Of a DNA stretch of 64,000 nucleotides, positions 8,415-16,989 are shown piece by piece. This stretch comes from Eutrophovita sp913057845 (lineage in GTDB: Bacteria; Pseudomonadota; Gammaproteobacteria; Burkholderiales; Eutrophovitaceae): the NCBI GenBank assembly GCA_963925895.1, contig CAWUVH010000003.1, positions 1-64,000 of the forward strand, given 5' to 3'. The notes beneath the pieces are model-generated. The model was not told the origin of the DNA and did not search any database. It worked only from the letters and a program-made list of their open reading frames with translations. The translations under genes and the position numbers were made by a program. Positions within the stretch are counted from its first letter, which is position 1, and each line of letters begins with the position of its first letter.

Positions 8415-9052
8415 TGCATATCCGTTAACGGCTTTCGGCTTTCAATCGATTTTGTGATCAAAAAATTCAGTATTGGAACGAGACGATCTTGTGACCGAAT
8501 CATTGATGCCGTGGTCCAGAACGTACGATCGATCAACAGAGTTGGCGTTACAGAAATAGGATACTGTTTAGCAAGTGCGCGAGCGTTATTAACGCGCCCA
8601 GCGATTTGATCAGAATTTAATAGTTCCTTAAACTCATCCACATTAACGCCATAAGAACTGACCCACTTCAGTTGCGCATGGAGCTCCCACAGCCTATTTT
8701 CCTGATCGTGTATTGCGCGAAAGACTTCATAATGCATGTGTGTCAGCCGATTCAAGGCTTCGAGCGCATAAAATAAACGCGCCAAATGGGCTGATTGTTC
8801 ATTAGTGATGAGGGGTACCAGTATGAGATCAACGTCATCTAACTGGCTTAGATACCAGCGATCTACGTCTGGGCCGAGTTCATAGCAACCCAAACAACTG
8901 TAAGAAAAGAATTCGATCAACTCGACGCGATCACCCGGTGAGGCCACTCGAGCATCAAGTTTCAGGTAATCACTCCCCAATTGAGGTTCAGCGCTCACGA
9001 ACCCCACGAACACGAAAAATAAAATAGGTAGAAACTGGCGACTCAGACTCAC
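8411..9052 (-). CDS. DsbA-like thiol:disulfide oxidoreductase with a CLGC active site
   Basis: 213 residues with a signal peptide ending near residue 21 (SA before EPQL). The start is GTG at 9052, backed by GGAG eight bases upstream. The thioredoxin-like active site is CLGC at residues 53-56 (bases 8885-8896) in FFSYSCLGCYELGP, where DsbA normally has CPHC. The cis-proline loop is conserved (VTPTLLID). It lies 22 bases after a second DsbA-like gene and overlaps the SDR by four bases. A periplasmic redox role is likely; whether it oxidises or reduces substrates is open because the CXXC dipeptide sets the potential. Confidence 0.8.
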   Translation of the reverse strand: MSLSRQFLPILFFVFVGFVSAEPQLGSDYLKLDARVASPGDRVELIEFFSYSCLGCYELGPDVDRWYLSQLDDVDLILVPLITNEQSAHLARLFYALEALNRLTHMHYEVFRAIHDQENRLWELHAQLKWVSSYGVNVDEFKELLNSDQIAGRVNNARALAKQYPISVTPTLLIDRTFWTTASMIRSQDRLVPILNFLITKSIESRKPLTDMQ

Positions 9053-9074
9053 CAGCCGACTCCACTAATAAAGA

Positions 9075-9704
9075 TTAATCTTTTTCAATGAGCGTATTAA
9101 GCGTACCAATAAAACGGATTGGATCAACGCCACCCTCAGGCCGGAGCACCATCGATGGGCCCGTGATGTACTTCCCCCTAACGGTCACATAAGGCGTTCC
9201 AGGTATTCGATAAGATCTCGTCAACTGAGCGGACTTCTTAACTTTTGCATCGATCCCAAAAGATTTGTAGAGCTTTTCAAATTCCTTGAAATTAATTAAC
9301 TCATTTTTTTGAGCCCAATCAAAAATCTTCTTATCCGTCAGGAGGTTGATCCTCTTCCCATGGATTGCGTCATACACTTGGTGGTGTACCGTTTTCAGTA
9401 GCTTCATCTCCTCCAAGGTAAAAAAAAGCTTCGCCAAAGGAACCATCTGCTCGTTAAACACAGCCGGCATGTAGTTGAATTGAACACCTTTGCGTGGCTT
9501 AGCCACCCATGATTCAATCAACGGCTGAAAATCATAACAGTGTCCACAGGCATAACTAAAAAACTCATAAACCTGAACAACGCTACCCTGGTCACCCTGA
9601 GCTTTTATAACTTGATACTCCTTACCCTCTGTAATCTCTTGGGCAGAAACCTGCAAACTTATCTGAGAGCAGAATAAAATAAAAATAGTCACTAGTGTTT
9701 TCAT
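9075..9704 (-). CDS. dsbA: Periplasmic thiol:disulfide interchange protein DsbA with a CGHC active site
   Basis: About 209 residues from the ATG at 9704, chosen because it starts a clean signal peptide (MKTLVTIFILF..., cleavage near AQ at residues 21-22). Upstream in-frame ATGs at 9716 and 9737 exist; the latter overlaps the SPOR gene. FFSYACGHCYDFQP gives an active site CGHC at residues 53-56 (bases 9537-9548), the dipeptide of eukaryotic PDI instead of the CPHC of E. coli DsbA. The cis-Pro loop is GTPY. The protein would introduce disulfides into exported proteins such as LptD (34431-36668). argS-SPOR-dsbA order is familiar from Betaproteobacteria. Confidence 0.88.
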   Translation of the reverse strand: MKTLVTIFILFCSQISLQVSAQEITEGKEYQVIKAQGDQGSVVQVYEFFSYACGHCYDFQPLIESWVAKPRKGVQFNYMPAVFNEQMVPLAKLFFTLEEMKLLKTVHHQVYDAIHGKRINLLTDKKIFDWAQKNELINFKEFEKLYKSFGIDAKVKKSAQLTRSYRIPGTPYVTVRGKYITGPSMVLRPEGGVDPIRFIGTLNTLIEKD

Positions 9705-9726
9705 AATCCTATCCATCCCATACCTA

Positions 9727-10266
9727 TTAATTGTCATTAGTTACTTTTATGACTGTCACGTCAAAATTAAATTCCGCTAACTCGGCCTTAATTTTCACCA
9801 CCTCACCTGCATCTTGGTAAGGTCCAATTCGGACACGGTGAAACAATTTCCCACTAACCGTCTCAAACGACTGGATCCGTGACTCGAAACCGCTCATCGC
9901 CAGTCTTGCTTTTAAGTTATCCGCTTCCCTAGCATGAGATAGCGCTGCGACCTGTATAAAATAAACCGTGTTGTTTTTCGCCTGTGTGGCACCGTCACCC
10001 AGCGTTACAGAATCGGATGCTCTATCTCCTTCGGGCAACAACTTATAAAAATCAAATTCAACTTCTTCTTCTACTGACTCAACCGTCGAATTAATACTTG
10101 ATTTGACCACGTCGTGGTTATCACCAATTTCCTGAGTAGCACGATTAACATAAAACGTTACAGCGATAGCCGCCCCCAGTCCAATAAAAATACCGACAAA
10201 AACACCAAGCCCTAATCGCCGCTTCGGAGCACTCCTGCCATTATTTTTAATTCCACGCTTTGCCAT
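9727..10266 (-). CDS. Membrane-anchored SPOR-domain protein (FtsN-like)
   Basis: 179 residues. A basic N-terminus (KRGIKNNGRSAPKRRLG) precedes one transmembrane helix at about residues 20-40, then an acidic, low-complexity linker, and a SPOR domain over the last 75 residues (FIQVAALSHAREADNLKARL, then VRIGPYQDAGEV). SPOR domains bind denuded glycan strands at the septum, so a role in division or envelope work is likely. Topology would place the SPOR domain in the periplasm. It lies 12 bases after argS. FtsN identity is not claimed because many SPOR proteins share this layout. Confidence 0.8.
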   Translation of the reverse strand: MAKRGIKNNGRSAPKRRLGLGVFVGIFIGLGAAIAVTFYVNRATQEIGDNHDVVKSSINSTVESVEEEVEFDFYKLLPEGDRASDSVTLGDGATQAKNNTVYFIQVAALSHAREADNLKARLAMSGFESRIQSFETVSGKLFHRVRIGPYQDAGEVVKIKAELAEFNFDVTVIKVTNDN

Positions 10267-10278
10267 GTTGGGTTGATT

Positions 10279-12024
10279 CTACATTCGTTCTGGAGCATCC
10301 ACCCCAATTAATGATAATCCGTTTCTAATAACTTGTTTCACCGCAAGGACTAAAGCAAGTCGAGATTGTATAAGGCGTTTGTCACCACTCAATATTTGAG
10401 TCGAGTTATAGTAGCTGTGGAACAGACCGGCGAGATCCTTCAGATAAAAAGCCACTAAATGAGGGGATAGCTCCCTAGAAGCCGATTGAATAATCAATGG
10501 AAAATCAACTAGGGCCCGCATCAAATCAAATTCGTCAGAGTTCGTCAAAACGCTGGCATCGACGCTGCTCAAATCGGCAATATTTTGTTCCGATTTGATG
10601 AGTATGCTCGAACACCGCGCATGAGCGTACTGAATATAATAAACAGGGTTTTCATTATTTTGCGCCTTGGCAAGATCTAAATCAAAATCTAAATGCTGAT
10701 CGCTTTTCCGATATATATAGAAAAATCTAGCAGCATCTCTCCCAACCTCAGATCGCAACTCCTCTAAAGTGACGAACTCACCCGATCGTGTCGACATCGC
10801 CAATTTTTTTCCATCTCGATATAAGACTGCAAACTGAATCAAAGGAATACGCAGTTGCTCAGATTCAAAATCACAAACCCCAAGAGCCGCCAATGCCGCT
10901 CGGACCCTTGGGATATACCCATGGTGATCTGCGCCCCAAACATTAATGACCGTATCAAACCCTCGCTTAAACTTATCCACGTGATACGCGATATCCGATG
11001 CAAAATATGTGAAGATTCCGTTGTCACGCTTAACGACCCGATCCTTTTCATCACCAAACTCAGTCGATCTAAACCATGTCGCGCCATCTTTAGTATACAA
11101 ATAACCCTTTTGATCAAGGTCACGAACAACAGACTCAATCTTTCCTTCATTAAACAGTGATTGCTCTGAGAACCAACAATCAAAATCGACACCAAATGCT
11201 GTCAGCTCACTGCGACACTGATCAAGCTGCTGCTTGAGGACATAATTGTGAATGGTCTCGTAAGACGCACCCAAATGTTTTTTGGCTACATCAATCCATC
11301 GATCGATTATTTGCTCGTCGTCGTCCTCGACGTCCCAGTCAACCTTCGACACGATTGACTCAAAGTTGTATCGGTCCCTATCTTTAACTTTAATGGCTTC
11401 TGCCATCATTCTTACGTAGTCCCCTTGATAGCCTTTCAAGGGAAAGTGCACGTCGTGCCCTAATAGCTCAAGGTACCTCAGCCATGTGGATGCCGCCAAG
11501 ATATCCATTTGCCGACCTGCGTCATTCACGTAGTATTCTCGAGACACGGTGTAACCGACAGCCTCCAGCAGATTAGCAATACTTGCGCCGTAAGCCGCCC
11601 CACGCCCATGTCCCACGTGAAGAGGCCCTGTCGGATTAGCCGAAACAAATTCCACCTGAATATGCTCACCCTGCCCCAAACTGCTGCGCCCAAAACTGGA
11701 ACCAGCCTCGAGCACTACTTTAATCACGCTCTGATGACAGTCATCACTCAGGAATACATTAATAAATCCTGGACCCGCTACTTCTGATTTTTTGATCAGC
11801 GTATGGGCGGATAATTTAGACACAACCTGACTTGCGATCTCTCTGGGACTTTGTTTGAGTTCACGCGCGAGTTGCATAGCAATGTTACAGGCATAATCAC
11901 CATGATCGGTTGACTTAGGACGATCCAAAACAATCCTGTCAAGAGGAACGTCTAGCTCCATCTCTTTCAGCACCGAAACAATGGCTACTCTAAGTTGATT
12001 AATCAGGTCAGTCGGATCATTCAT
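10279..12024 (-). CDS. argS: Arginyl-tRNA synthetase
   Basis: About 581 residues from the ATG at 12024; a GTG two codons upstream (12030) is an alternative start. The N-terminal Arg-tRNA synthetase domain is followed by the class I catalytic core with HVGHGRGAA (HIGH motif) and AMSTRSGEFV at the KMSKS position, then an anticodon-binding helical domain ending in the typical LSLIGVDAPERM. It charges tRNA-Arg in the cytoplasm. It heads a probable transcript with the SPOR and dsbA genes. Confidence 0.97.
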   Translation of the reverse strand: MNDPTDLINQLRVAIVSVLKEMELDVPLDRIVLDRPKSTDHGDYACNIAMQLARELKQSPREIASQVVSKLSAHTLIKKSEVAGPGFINVFLSDDCHQSVIKVVLEAGSSFGRSSLGQGEHIQVEFVSANPTGPLHVGHGRGAAYGASIANLLEAVGYTVSREYYVNDAGRQMDILAASTWLRYLELLGHDVHFPLKGYQGDYVRMMAEAIKVKDRDRYNFESIVSKVDWDVEDDDEQIIDRWIDVAKKHLGASYETIHNYVLKQQLDQCRSELTAFGVDFDCWFSEQSLFNEGKIESVVRDLDQKGYLYTKDGATWFRSTEFGDEKDRVVKRDNGIFTYFASDIAYHVDKFKRGFDTVINVWGADHHGYIPRVRAALAALGVCDFESEQLRIPLIQFAVLYRDGKKLAMSTRSGEFVTLEELRSEVGRDAARFFYIYRKSDQHLDFDLDLAKAQNNENPVYYIQYAHARCSSILIKSEQNIADLSSVDASVLTNSDEFDLMRALVDFPLIIQSASRELSPHLVAFYLKDLAGLFHSYYNSTQILSGDKRLIQSRLALVLAVKQVIRNGLSLIGVDAPERM

Positions 12025-12081
12025 GGCCACATCACTATTTGTTACGAAACACTATTGTATTTCTACTGAAAAAATAAAACT

Positions 12082-14280
12082 TTACACATCGAGAGGATCA
12101 ACATCGAGCACGTACCGTACGGCACTTTCTTGAAGCTCTTCGATACAACCACTCCAAATACGCAAAAATTCCCTCATGGACTTTCTAGAACCTGCTTGAA
12201 TTAGGATCTGTCCTCGATAAAGCCCTGCCATTTTAAAGATTGGCGATGGGACCGCATCATACACCTCTATTCCGGACACCTTTATTCTCACGGCGTCTTT
12301 CTGCACCCGCGTTAAAAATGTCCAAACTTTAGCTTCCTGCCTTCCCGCCACCCTTAGAAGCACTTGATAACAATACGGCGGAAATGCCGCCTCTTTACGT
12401 TCAGTTAACAATTGTTGTGCGAACTCATCAAAAGTCTGATGAATTAATGACTGATAAACAGGGTGTTGAGAGAACTCTGTTTGAAGCATGACTCTTCCTT
12501 TTTTCTTACCTCTTCCCGGTCGGCCAGAGACTTGCAACAGCTGTTGGTAAAGCCTCTCTGTCGCCCTAAAATCACTGCTAAAAAGCGACTGGTCCGTACC
12601 CATAATTACAGCTAACGAGAGATTAGGAAAATCATGTCCTTTAGCCAACATTTGAGTGCCTACAATAATGTCGACATCCGAGTTCTCAATGACTCCTCGC
12701 ATTTCTTTAAAGGCACCTTTACGTTTCGTAGTGTCGCTATCAATACGCATGATAGAAGCATTGGGAAATTGCGTTCTTAGGCTTTCCTCTACTCTTTGTG
12801 TTCCTTGACCCAAATCAATTAAATCTTGGTTACCGCACTCTGCGCATTGATCAGGCACCTTGCTTTGATAACCACAATAATGACAACGCAAGCGGCTCGA
12901 GTGATGATGTATCGTCAGTCGAGCAGAGCAACCTCCACACATGGCCACCCAATTACACGAGGAGCAAAATAAGGCCGATGCATATCCACGTCGATTAAGA
13001 AACACTAAAACCTGCTCACTCTTATCTAAGCATCCTTGCATCGCGTTTATTATTTCAGATGAAATTGCTCGACTCTGAGCCCGCTCAATTGGGATTAATT
13101 CGATATCGGGCAATGGGCCTTGTGGTCGCTCCTCTAGCACGAGACGTTTATAGCGAGACTCAACAACATTAAAGTATGTCTCTAAAGATGGGGTCGCCGA
13201 GCCTAAAACAATTGGCACCTTCTGTTGGCTTGCCACATAGATTGCTAAATCTCTAGCGTTATAACGAACACCCTCAACCTGCTTGTACGACAGATCATGT
13301 TCCTCATCTACGACAATCAAACCTAACTGAGGCAACGACGCAAATACTGCAAGCCGGGTACCTAAGACGATGGACGCGCTACCCGATCGCGCTACCGACC
13401 ACGCTTTGTAGCGCTCTTTATCAGTCATGCTGCTATTTAAAGTCACGATCTCATGGTCAGGAAAACGCTTACGCAAACGGGATTCAAGCTGAGGTGTTAA
13501 ATTAATTTCTGGCACCAACACCAACACCTGTCGATTAAGGTCAAGCGTCTTGGCCATGACCTCAAAATATACTTCGGTCTTACCGCTCCCCGTCACCCCT
13601 TGCAACAACCAAGTTTGATGTACGTCTAACTTAGCAACAATGGTCTCAACCGCCAGACGTTGAGGTGTTGTTAAATTAATACGTTTGATTTCTCCTTCCT
13701 CGAGTCGCGTCATGGGCGCTTTGAGCGAAACGACGTTTTGACGCTGTTCAAGGGTGTTGGTCCAACCCTCAGCATGCCACTGAGCAAGCGCTACCCTTGC
13801 ATTCGAGTAAACTAAAAGTGCCTGACGCAACGTAATCGCACCTTCCGCCAACAACAAATCAAAAAGCCGTCTTTTGCCAATAGTGCGGGCGGTTAAATGC
13901 GCTGGAACTTCTTGGATGCCCCTGTCGCTCAGAGTAAAAACCGTTTCGGTGAGTCGATTTAAAAAATCGATGCGACGGACGGCCGTAGGCAAACCTAAAA
14001 ATAGAGCTTGCCCCATCCGAGCACAATAGTACTGAGACACAAACCGACATAGGGAGAAGTACGATGGGGGTAATGGGTCGAGATCAAAAATCGATTCAAT
14101 TTGCTTTAACCTGCGCGACTCGACCAACGACACGTCAGACACACAATCTACTATGCCGACTAGTTTTTTATTGCGAAACGGAACAACAACGATTGACCCT
14201 CTAACAACCTGGTGGGGGCCAGCACGGTAGTCGAATGGTCCTTGCAACGGGACGTCGAGATGAACTTGAGCAAAAGACAT
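12082..14280 (-). CDS. priA: Primosomal replication-restart helicase PriA
   Basis: 732 residues, normal length. The 3'-DNA-binding domain opens the protein (FAQVHLDVPLQGPFDY). Walker A is GVTGSGKTE near residue 230 and the DEAH-type box reads VVDEEHDLSYKQ. A zinc-binding insert has eight cysteines (CSSC, CGGC, CHYC, CAEC). C-terminal motifs include QVSGRPGRG. PriA restarts stalled forks by loading the replicative helicase. It lies 108 bases downstream of hemE in the same direction, an order common in Betaproteobacteria. Confidence 0.96.
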   Translation of the reverse strand: MSFAQVHLDVPLQGPFDYRAGPHQVVRGSIVVVPFRNKKLVGIVDCVSDVSLVESRRLKQIESIFDLDPLPPSYFSLCRFVSQYYCARMGQALFLGLPTAVRRIDFLNRLTETVFTLSDRGIQEVPAHLTARTIGKRRLFDLLLAEGAITLRQALLVYSNARVALAQWHAEGWTNTLEQRQNVVSLKAPMTRLEEGEIKRINLTTPQRLAVETIVAKLDVHQTWLLQGVTGSGKTEVYFEVMAKTLDLNRQVLVLVPEINLTPQLESRLRKRFPDHEIVTLNSSMTDKERYKAWSVARSGSASIVLGTRLAVFASLPQLGLIVVDEEHDLSYKQVEGVRYNARDLAIYVASQQKVPIVLGSATPSLETYFNVVESRYKRLVLEERPQGPLPDIELIPIERAQSRAISSEIINAMQGCLDKSEQVLVFLNRRGYASALFCSSCNWVAMCGGCSARLTIHHHSSRLRCHYCGYQSKVPDQCAECGNQDLIDLGQGTQRVEESLRTQFPNASIMRIDSDTTKRKGAFKEMRGVIENSDVDIIVGTQMLAKGHDFPNLSLAVIMGTDQSLFSSDFRATERLYQQLLQVSGRPGRGKKKGRVMLQTEFSQHPVYQSLIHQTFDEFAQQLLTERKEAAFPPYCYQVLLRVAGRQEAKVWTFLTRVQKDAVRIKVSGIEVYDAVPSPIFKMAGLYRGQILIQAGSRKSMREFLRIWSGCIEELQESAVRYVLDVDPLDV

Positions 14281-14388
14281 AAGCTAAACGTTCGTAGGCA
14301 TTTTCAATGAAATCATGAAAAATCTACAGAGACTATACCCCACGCAACATAGCCTGTTACGTATACCAGCACGTCAGCAAAGGAGCGA

Positions 14389-15459
14389 TTAACCGGCTGC
14401 GTGATAACCCCTACTCTGCTCATGTACCGCCTCAACAAGCGCGTGCACATTCTCGGGTGGAGTAAATTGGTTCACACCATGGCCCAGATTAAACACGTGG
14501 CCAACTCCTTCACCATAGCCTGCAAGTATTTCGCCAACTTCTTTTTGTATCACTTCAGGATTCGTCAGTAATATGGCAGGGTCCATATTGCCCTGCAAAG
14601 CTACGCGATCCCCTACCCGAGTGCGCGCCGTAGCTATATCGGTTGACCAGTCCAATCCCAGTGCGTCCGCTCCCGTCTCTGATAAACCCTCCAGCCACTG
14701 GCCGCCACCCTTAGTAAATACAACTCTTGGGATGACTCGTCCATTTACTTCTCTAATCAAACCAGCACAAATTTGTTTTAGGTTGTTTTGAGAAAAACGT
14801 TTAAATGCGTTTGGCGTTAGTGCCCCCCCCCACGTATCAAAGATCATGACGGCGTCGGCCCCAGCTTGAATTTGCCCATTCAAATAAGCAATCACAGATG
14901 CTGAGGTTACTTCTAGTATTTTTCCAAACAAATCTGGCCGCTCGTAAGCCATTTTCTTGACTCGGTGAAACTCCGTCCCACCTTTACCTTCAATCATGTA
15001 ACACGCCAAAGTAAATGGACTGCCTGAAAAACCAATAAGAGGCACTCTTCCGTTTAGCGCCTGCTTAATCGATCGAACCGCATCAGTCACATATTTAAGC
15101 TGCTCCTCTGGCTCGATAACTGATAGCGATTGAATCTGTTTTTCATCCCTGAGAGGACGTTCAAATTGAGGCCCTTCTCCATCTGCAAAATAAAGACCTA
15201 AACCCATCGCATCAGGAATAGTCAGTATGTCCGAAAATAAAATTGCAGCATCAAGGTTAAATCGAGCTAATGGTTGAAGTGTAACTTCCGTTGCCAGCTC
15301 TGGATTCTTACAAAGTTTAAGAAAAGACCCTGCTTGGCTCCGAGTCTTGTTGTACTCAGGAAGGTATCGCCCGGCCTGCCGCATGATCCAGATGGGCGTA
15401 TAGGGGGTTGGTTGCCGGAGTAGCGCCCGCAGAAATACATCGTTTTGAAGCTCGGCCAA
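14389..15459 (-). CDS. hemE: Uroporphyrinogen decarboxylase
   Basis: 356 residues. The conserved N-terminal segment PIWIMRQAGRYLPEY, the FSDILTIPDA stretch, GFSGSPFTLA and the FDTWGG motif are all present. The start is a TTG at 15459, because the first in-frame ATG would delete the conserved N-terminus, and AGAGGGG lies six bases upstream. It decarboxylates uroporphyrinogen III to coproporphyrinogen III in heme synthesis; HemF (45778-46677) takes the next step. The FDTWGG codons form a run of nine G on the coding strand, covered in the findings. Confidence 0.96.
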   Translation of the reverse strand: MAELQNDVFLRALLRQPTPYTPIWIMRQAGRYLPEYNKTRSQAGSFLKLCKNPELATEVTLQPLARFNLDAAILFSDILTIPDAMGLGLYFADGEGPQFERPLRDEKQIQSLSVIEPEEQLKYVTDAVRSIKQALNGRVPLIGFSGSPFTLACYMIEGKGGTEFHRVKKMAYERPDLFGKILEVTSASVIAYLNGQIQAGADAVMIFDTWGGALTPNAFKRFSQNNLKQICAGLIREVNGRVIPRVVFTKGGGQWLEGLSETGADALGLDWSTDIATARTRVGDRVALQGNMDPAILLTNPEVIQKEVGEILAGYGEGVGHVFNLGHGVNQFTPPENVHALVEAVHEQSRGYHAAG

Positions 15460-15465
15460 GTAATG

Positions 15466-15472
15466 CCCCTCT
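15466..15472 (-). promoter_or_regulatory. Shine-Dalgarno deciding the TTG start of hemE
   Basis: The coding strand reads AGAGGGG six bases before the TTG at 15459. No ATG or GTG lies in frame between this site and the conserved N-terminal motif, so it fixes the unusual start. Confidence 0.65.
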
Positions 15473-15509
15473 CTAAATCTAAATTAAAATGGTAAGACGA
15501 CCTGGTCAT

Positions 15510-16988
15510 TCATCGAGGAAGTTCCGATTGACCCATCAGTGTCTGATCTATGGACCGGGCACATTGCCGACCCTCCCGAATTGCCCAAACAACTAGTGAT
15601 TGACCACGTCGCATATCACCAGCAACAAAGACTTTTTCGCATGAAGTTTTATAGTCATCCGTATTTGAAGCCACATTTCCACGACCATCGAGCTCAACAC
15701 CCAATGCAGACAATAATCCCTGACGAACTGGGTTTACAAATCCCATTGCAAAAAGCACCAGGTCTGCCTTCAGCTCAAACTCGCTACCCGGCATTTCTTG
15801 CATCTGCATGCGTCCGTCATCACCTTTTACCCACTCAACACGCGCCGCAACCAGTTTAGTCACGCGACCCTCTTCACCCTCGAAACGCTTGGTCGTCACC
15901 GACCAATCTCGAGAGCAACCCTCTTCGTGAGACGACGATGTCCTTAACTTAATCGGCCAATCGGGCCAAGTGAGAGGCCGGTTCTCTTCTTCCGGAGGCA
16001 TAGGCATCAATTCAAATTGGGTTACCGACGCCGCGCCCTGACGGTTAGAGGTTCCGACACAATCAGAGCCCGTATCACCACCGCCAATCACAACAACATG
16101 TTTGCCTGTGGCGAGAATTTGAGTATCGAGCTTATCTCCTGCAACGACTCGATTTTGTTGCGGCAAAAACTCCATCGCATAATGCACTCCTTCAAGCTCT
16201 CGACCCTGCACGGATAAGTCACGAGGCACCTCGGAGCCACCAGTCAAGGCAACAGCATCAAATTCTTTAAGGAGCGCTTCATGACTGATGGTCTTTTGAG
16301 ATAAATCGTTAACACCAAGTTGCGGTTCACCCGGGGAGCCCACACAAACACTGGTGCGAAATTCAACCCCCTCTTGCTCCATTTGTGCGACTCGTCGATC
16401 AATATGGCTCTTCTCCATCTTGAAGTCTGGTATCCCATATCGAAGTAAACCACCAACTCGATCATTCTTTTCAAACACAACCACATCGTGTCCCGCTCGT
16501 GCGAGCTGTTGCGCGCACGCGAGTCCGGCGGGGCCAGAACCAACCACCGCTACACGCTTATTCGTCTTCTGGTTCGGAGGCTCAGGGACGATCCAACCTT
16601 TATCCCAGCCTTTGTCGACAATGGCATGCTCAATCGATTTAATTGCAACCGCTGAATCGTTAATATTGAGCGTACATGCCGATTCACACGGTGCCGGACA
16701 AATACGCCCAGTAAATTCCGGAAAATTGTTTGTAGAGTGCAATGTTTGAAGTGCAGGCTGCCAATTTTGACGATAAACCAGATCGTTCCAATCTGGAATA
16801 ATATTATTGACCGGGCAACCACTCTGACAAAACGGTATGCCACAATCCATGCATCGCGATCCTTGACGCGACGCCTCTTCATCAGAGTGCGCCACAACAA
16901 ATTCGTTGTAGTTTTCAAGTCGGGAATCTGCCGGGATACTTGATTCATTCACCCTGCCATGTTCCATAAATCCGGTTGGTTTACCCAT
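15510..16988 (-). CDS. gltD: Glutamate synthase small (beta) subunit
   Basis: About 492 residues from the ATG at 16988, which follows the gltB stop by one base and has GGGAGG eight bases upstream. Starts further upstream lie inside gltB. The N-terminal Fe-S region has CMDCGIPFC and SGCPVNN, followed by CPAPCESAC. The FAD site is VVGSGPAGLACAQQL and the NADPH site VVIGGGDTGSDCVG. The subunit passes electrons from NADPH to GltB for glutamate formation from glutamine and 2-oxoglutarate. The gene is coupled to gltB. Confidence 0.96.
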   Translation of the reverse strand: MGKPTGFMEHGRVNESSIPADSRLENYNEFVVAHSDEEASRQGSRCMDCGIPFCQSGCPVNNIIPDWNDLVYRQNWQPALQTLHSTNNFPEFTGRICPAPCESACTLNINDSAVAIKSIEHAIVDKGWDKGWIVPEPPNQKTNKRVAVVGSGPAGLACAQQLARAGHDVVVFEKNDRVGGLLRYGIPDFKMEKSHIDRRVAQMEQEGVEFRTSVCVGSPGEPQLGVNDLSQKTISHEALLKEFDAVALTGGSEVPRDLSVQGRELEGVHYAMEFLPQQNRVVAGDKLDTQILATGKHVVVIGGGDTGSDCVGTSNRQGAASVTQFELMPMPPEEENRPLTWPDWPIKLRTSSSHEEGCSRDWSVTTKRFEGEEGRVTKLVAARVEWVKGDDGRMQMQEMPGSEFELKADLVLFAMGFVNPVRQGLLSALGVELDGRGNVASNTDDYKTSCEKVFVAGDMRRGQSLVVWAIREGRQCARSIDQTLMGQSELPR

Positions 16989-16989
16989 C

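Noticed and set aside
7990..8457. 155-codon open frame antisense to the SDR and DsbA-like genes
   Set aside because: It mirrors two well-supported genes, has no recognisable domain or signal peptide, and its codon pattern follows from the opposite strand.
16550..16948. 132-codon open frame inside gltD on the same strand
   Set aside because: Out of frame with an intact, motif-rich GltD; an Arg-rich shadow translation.
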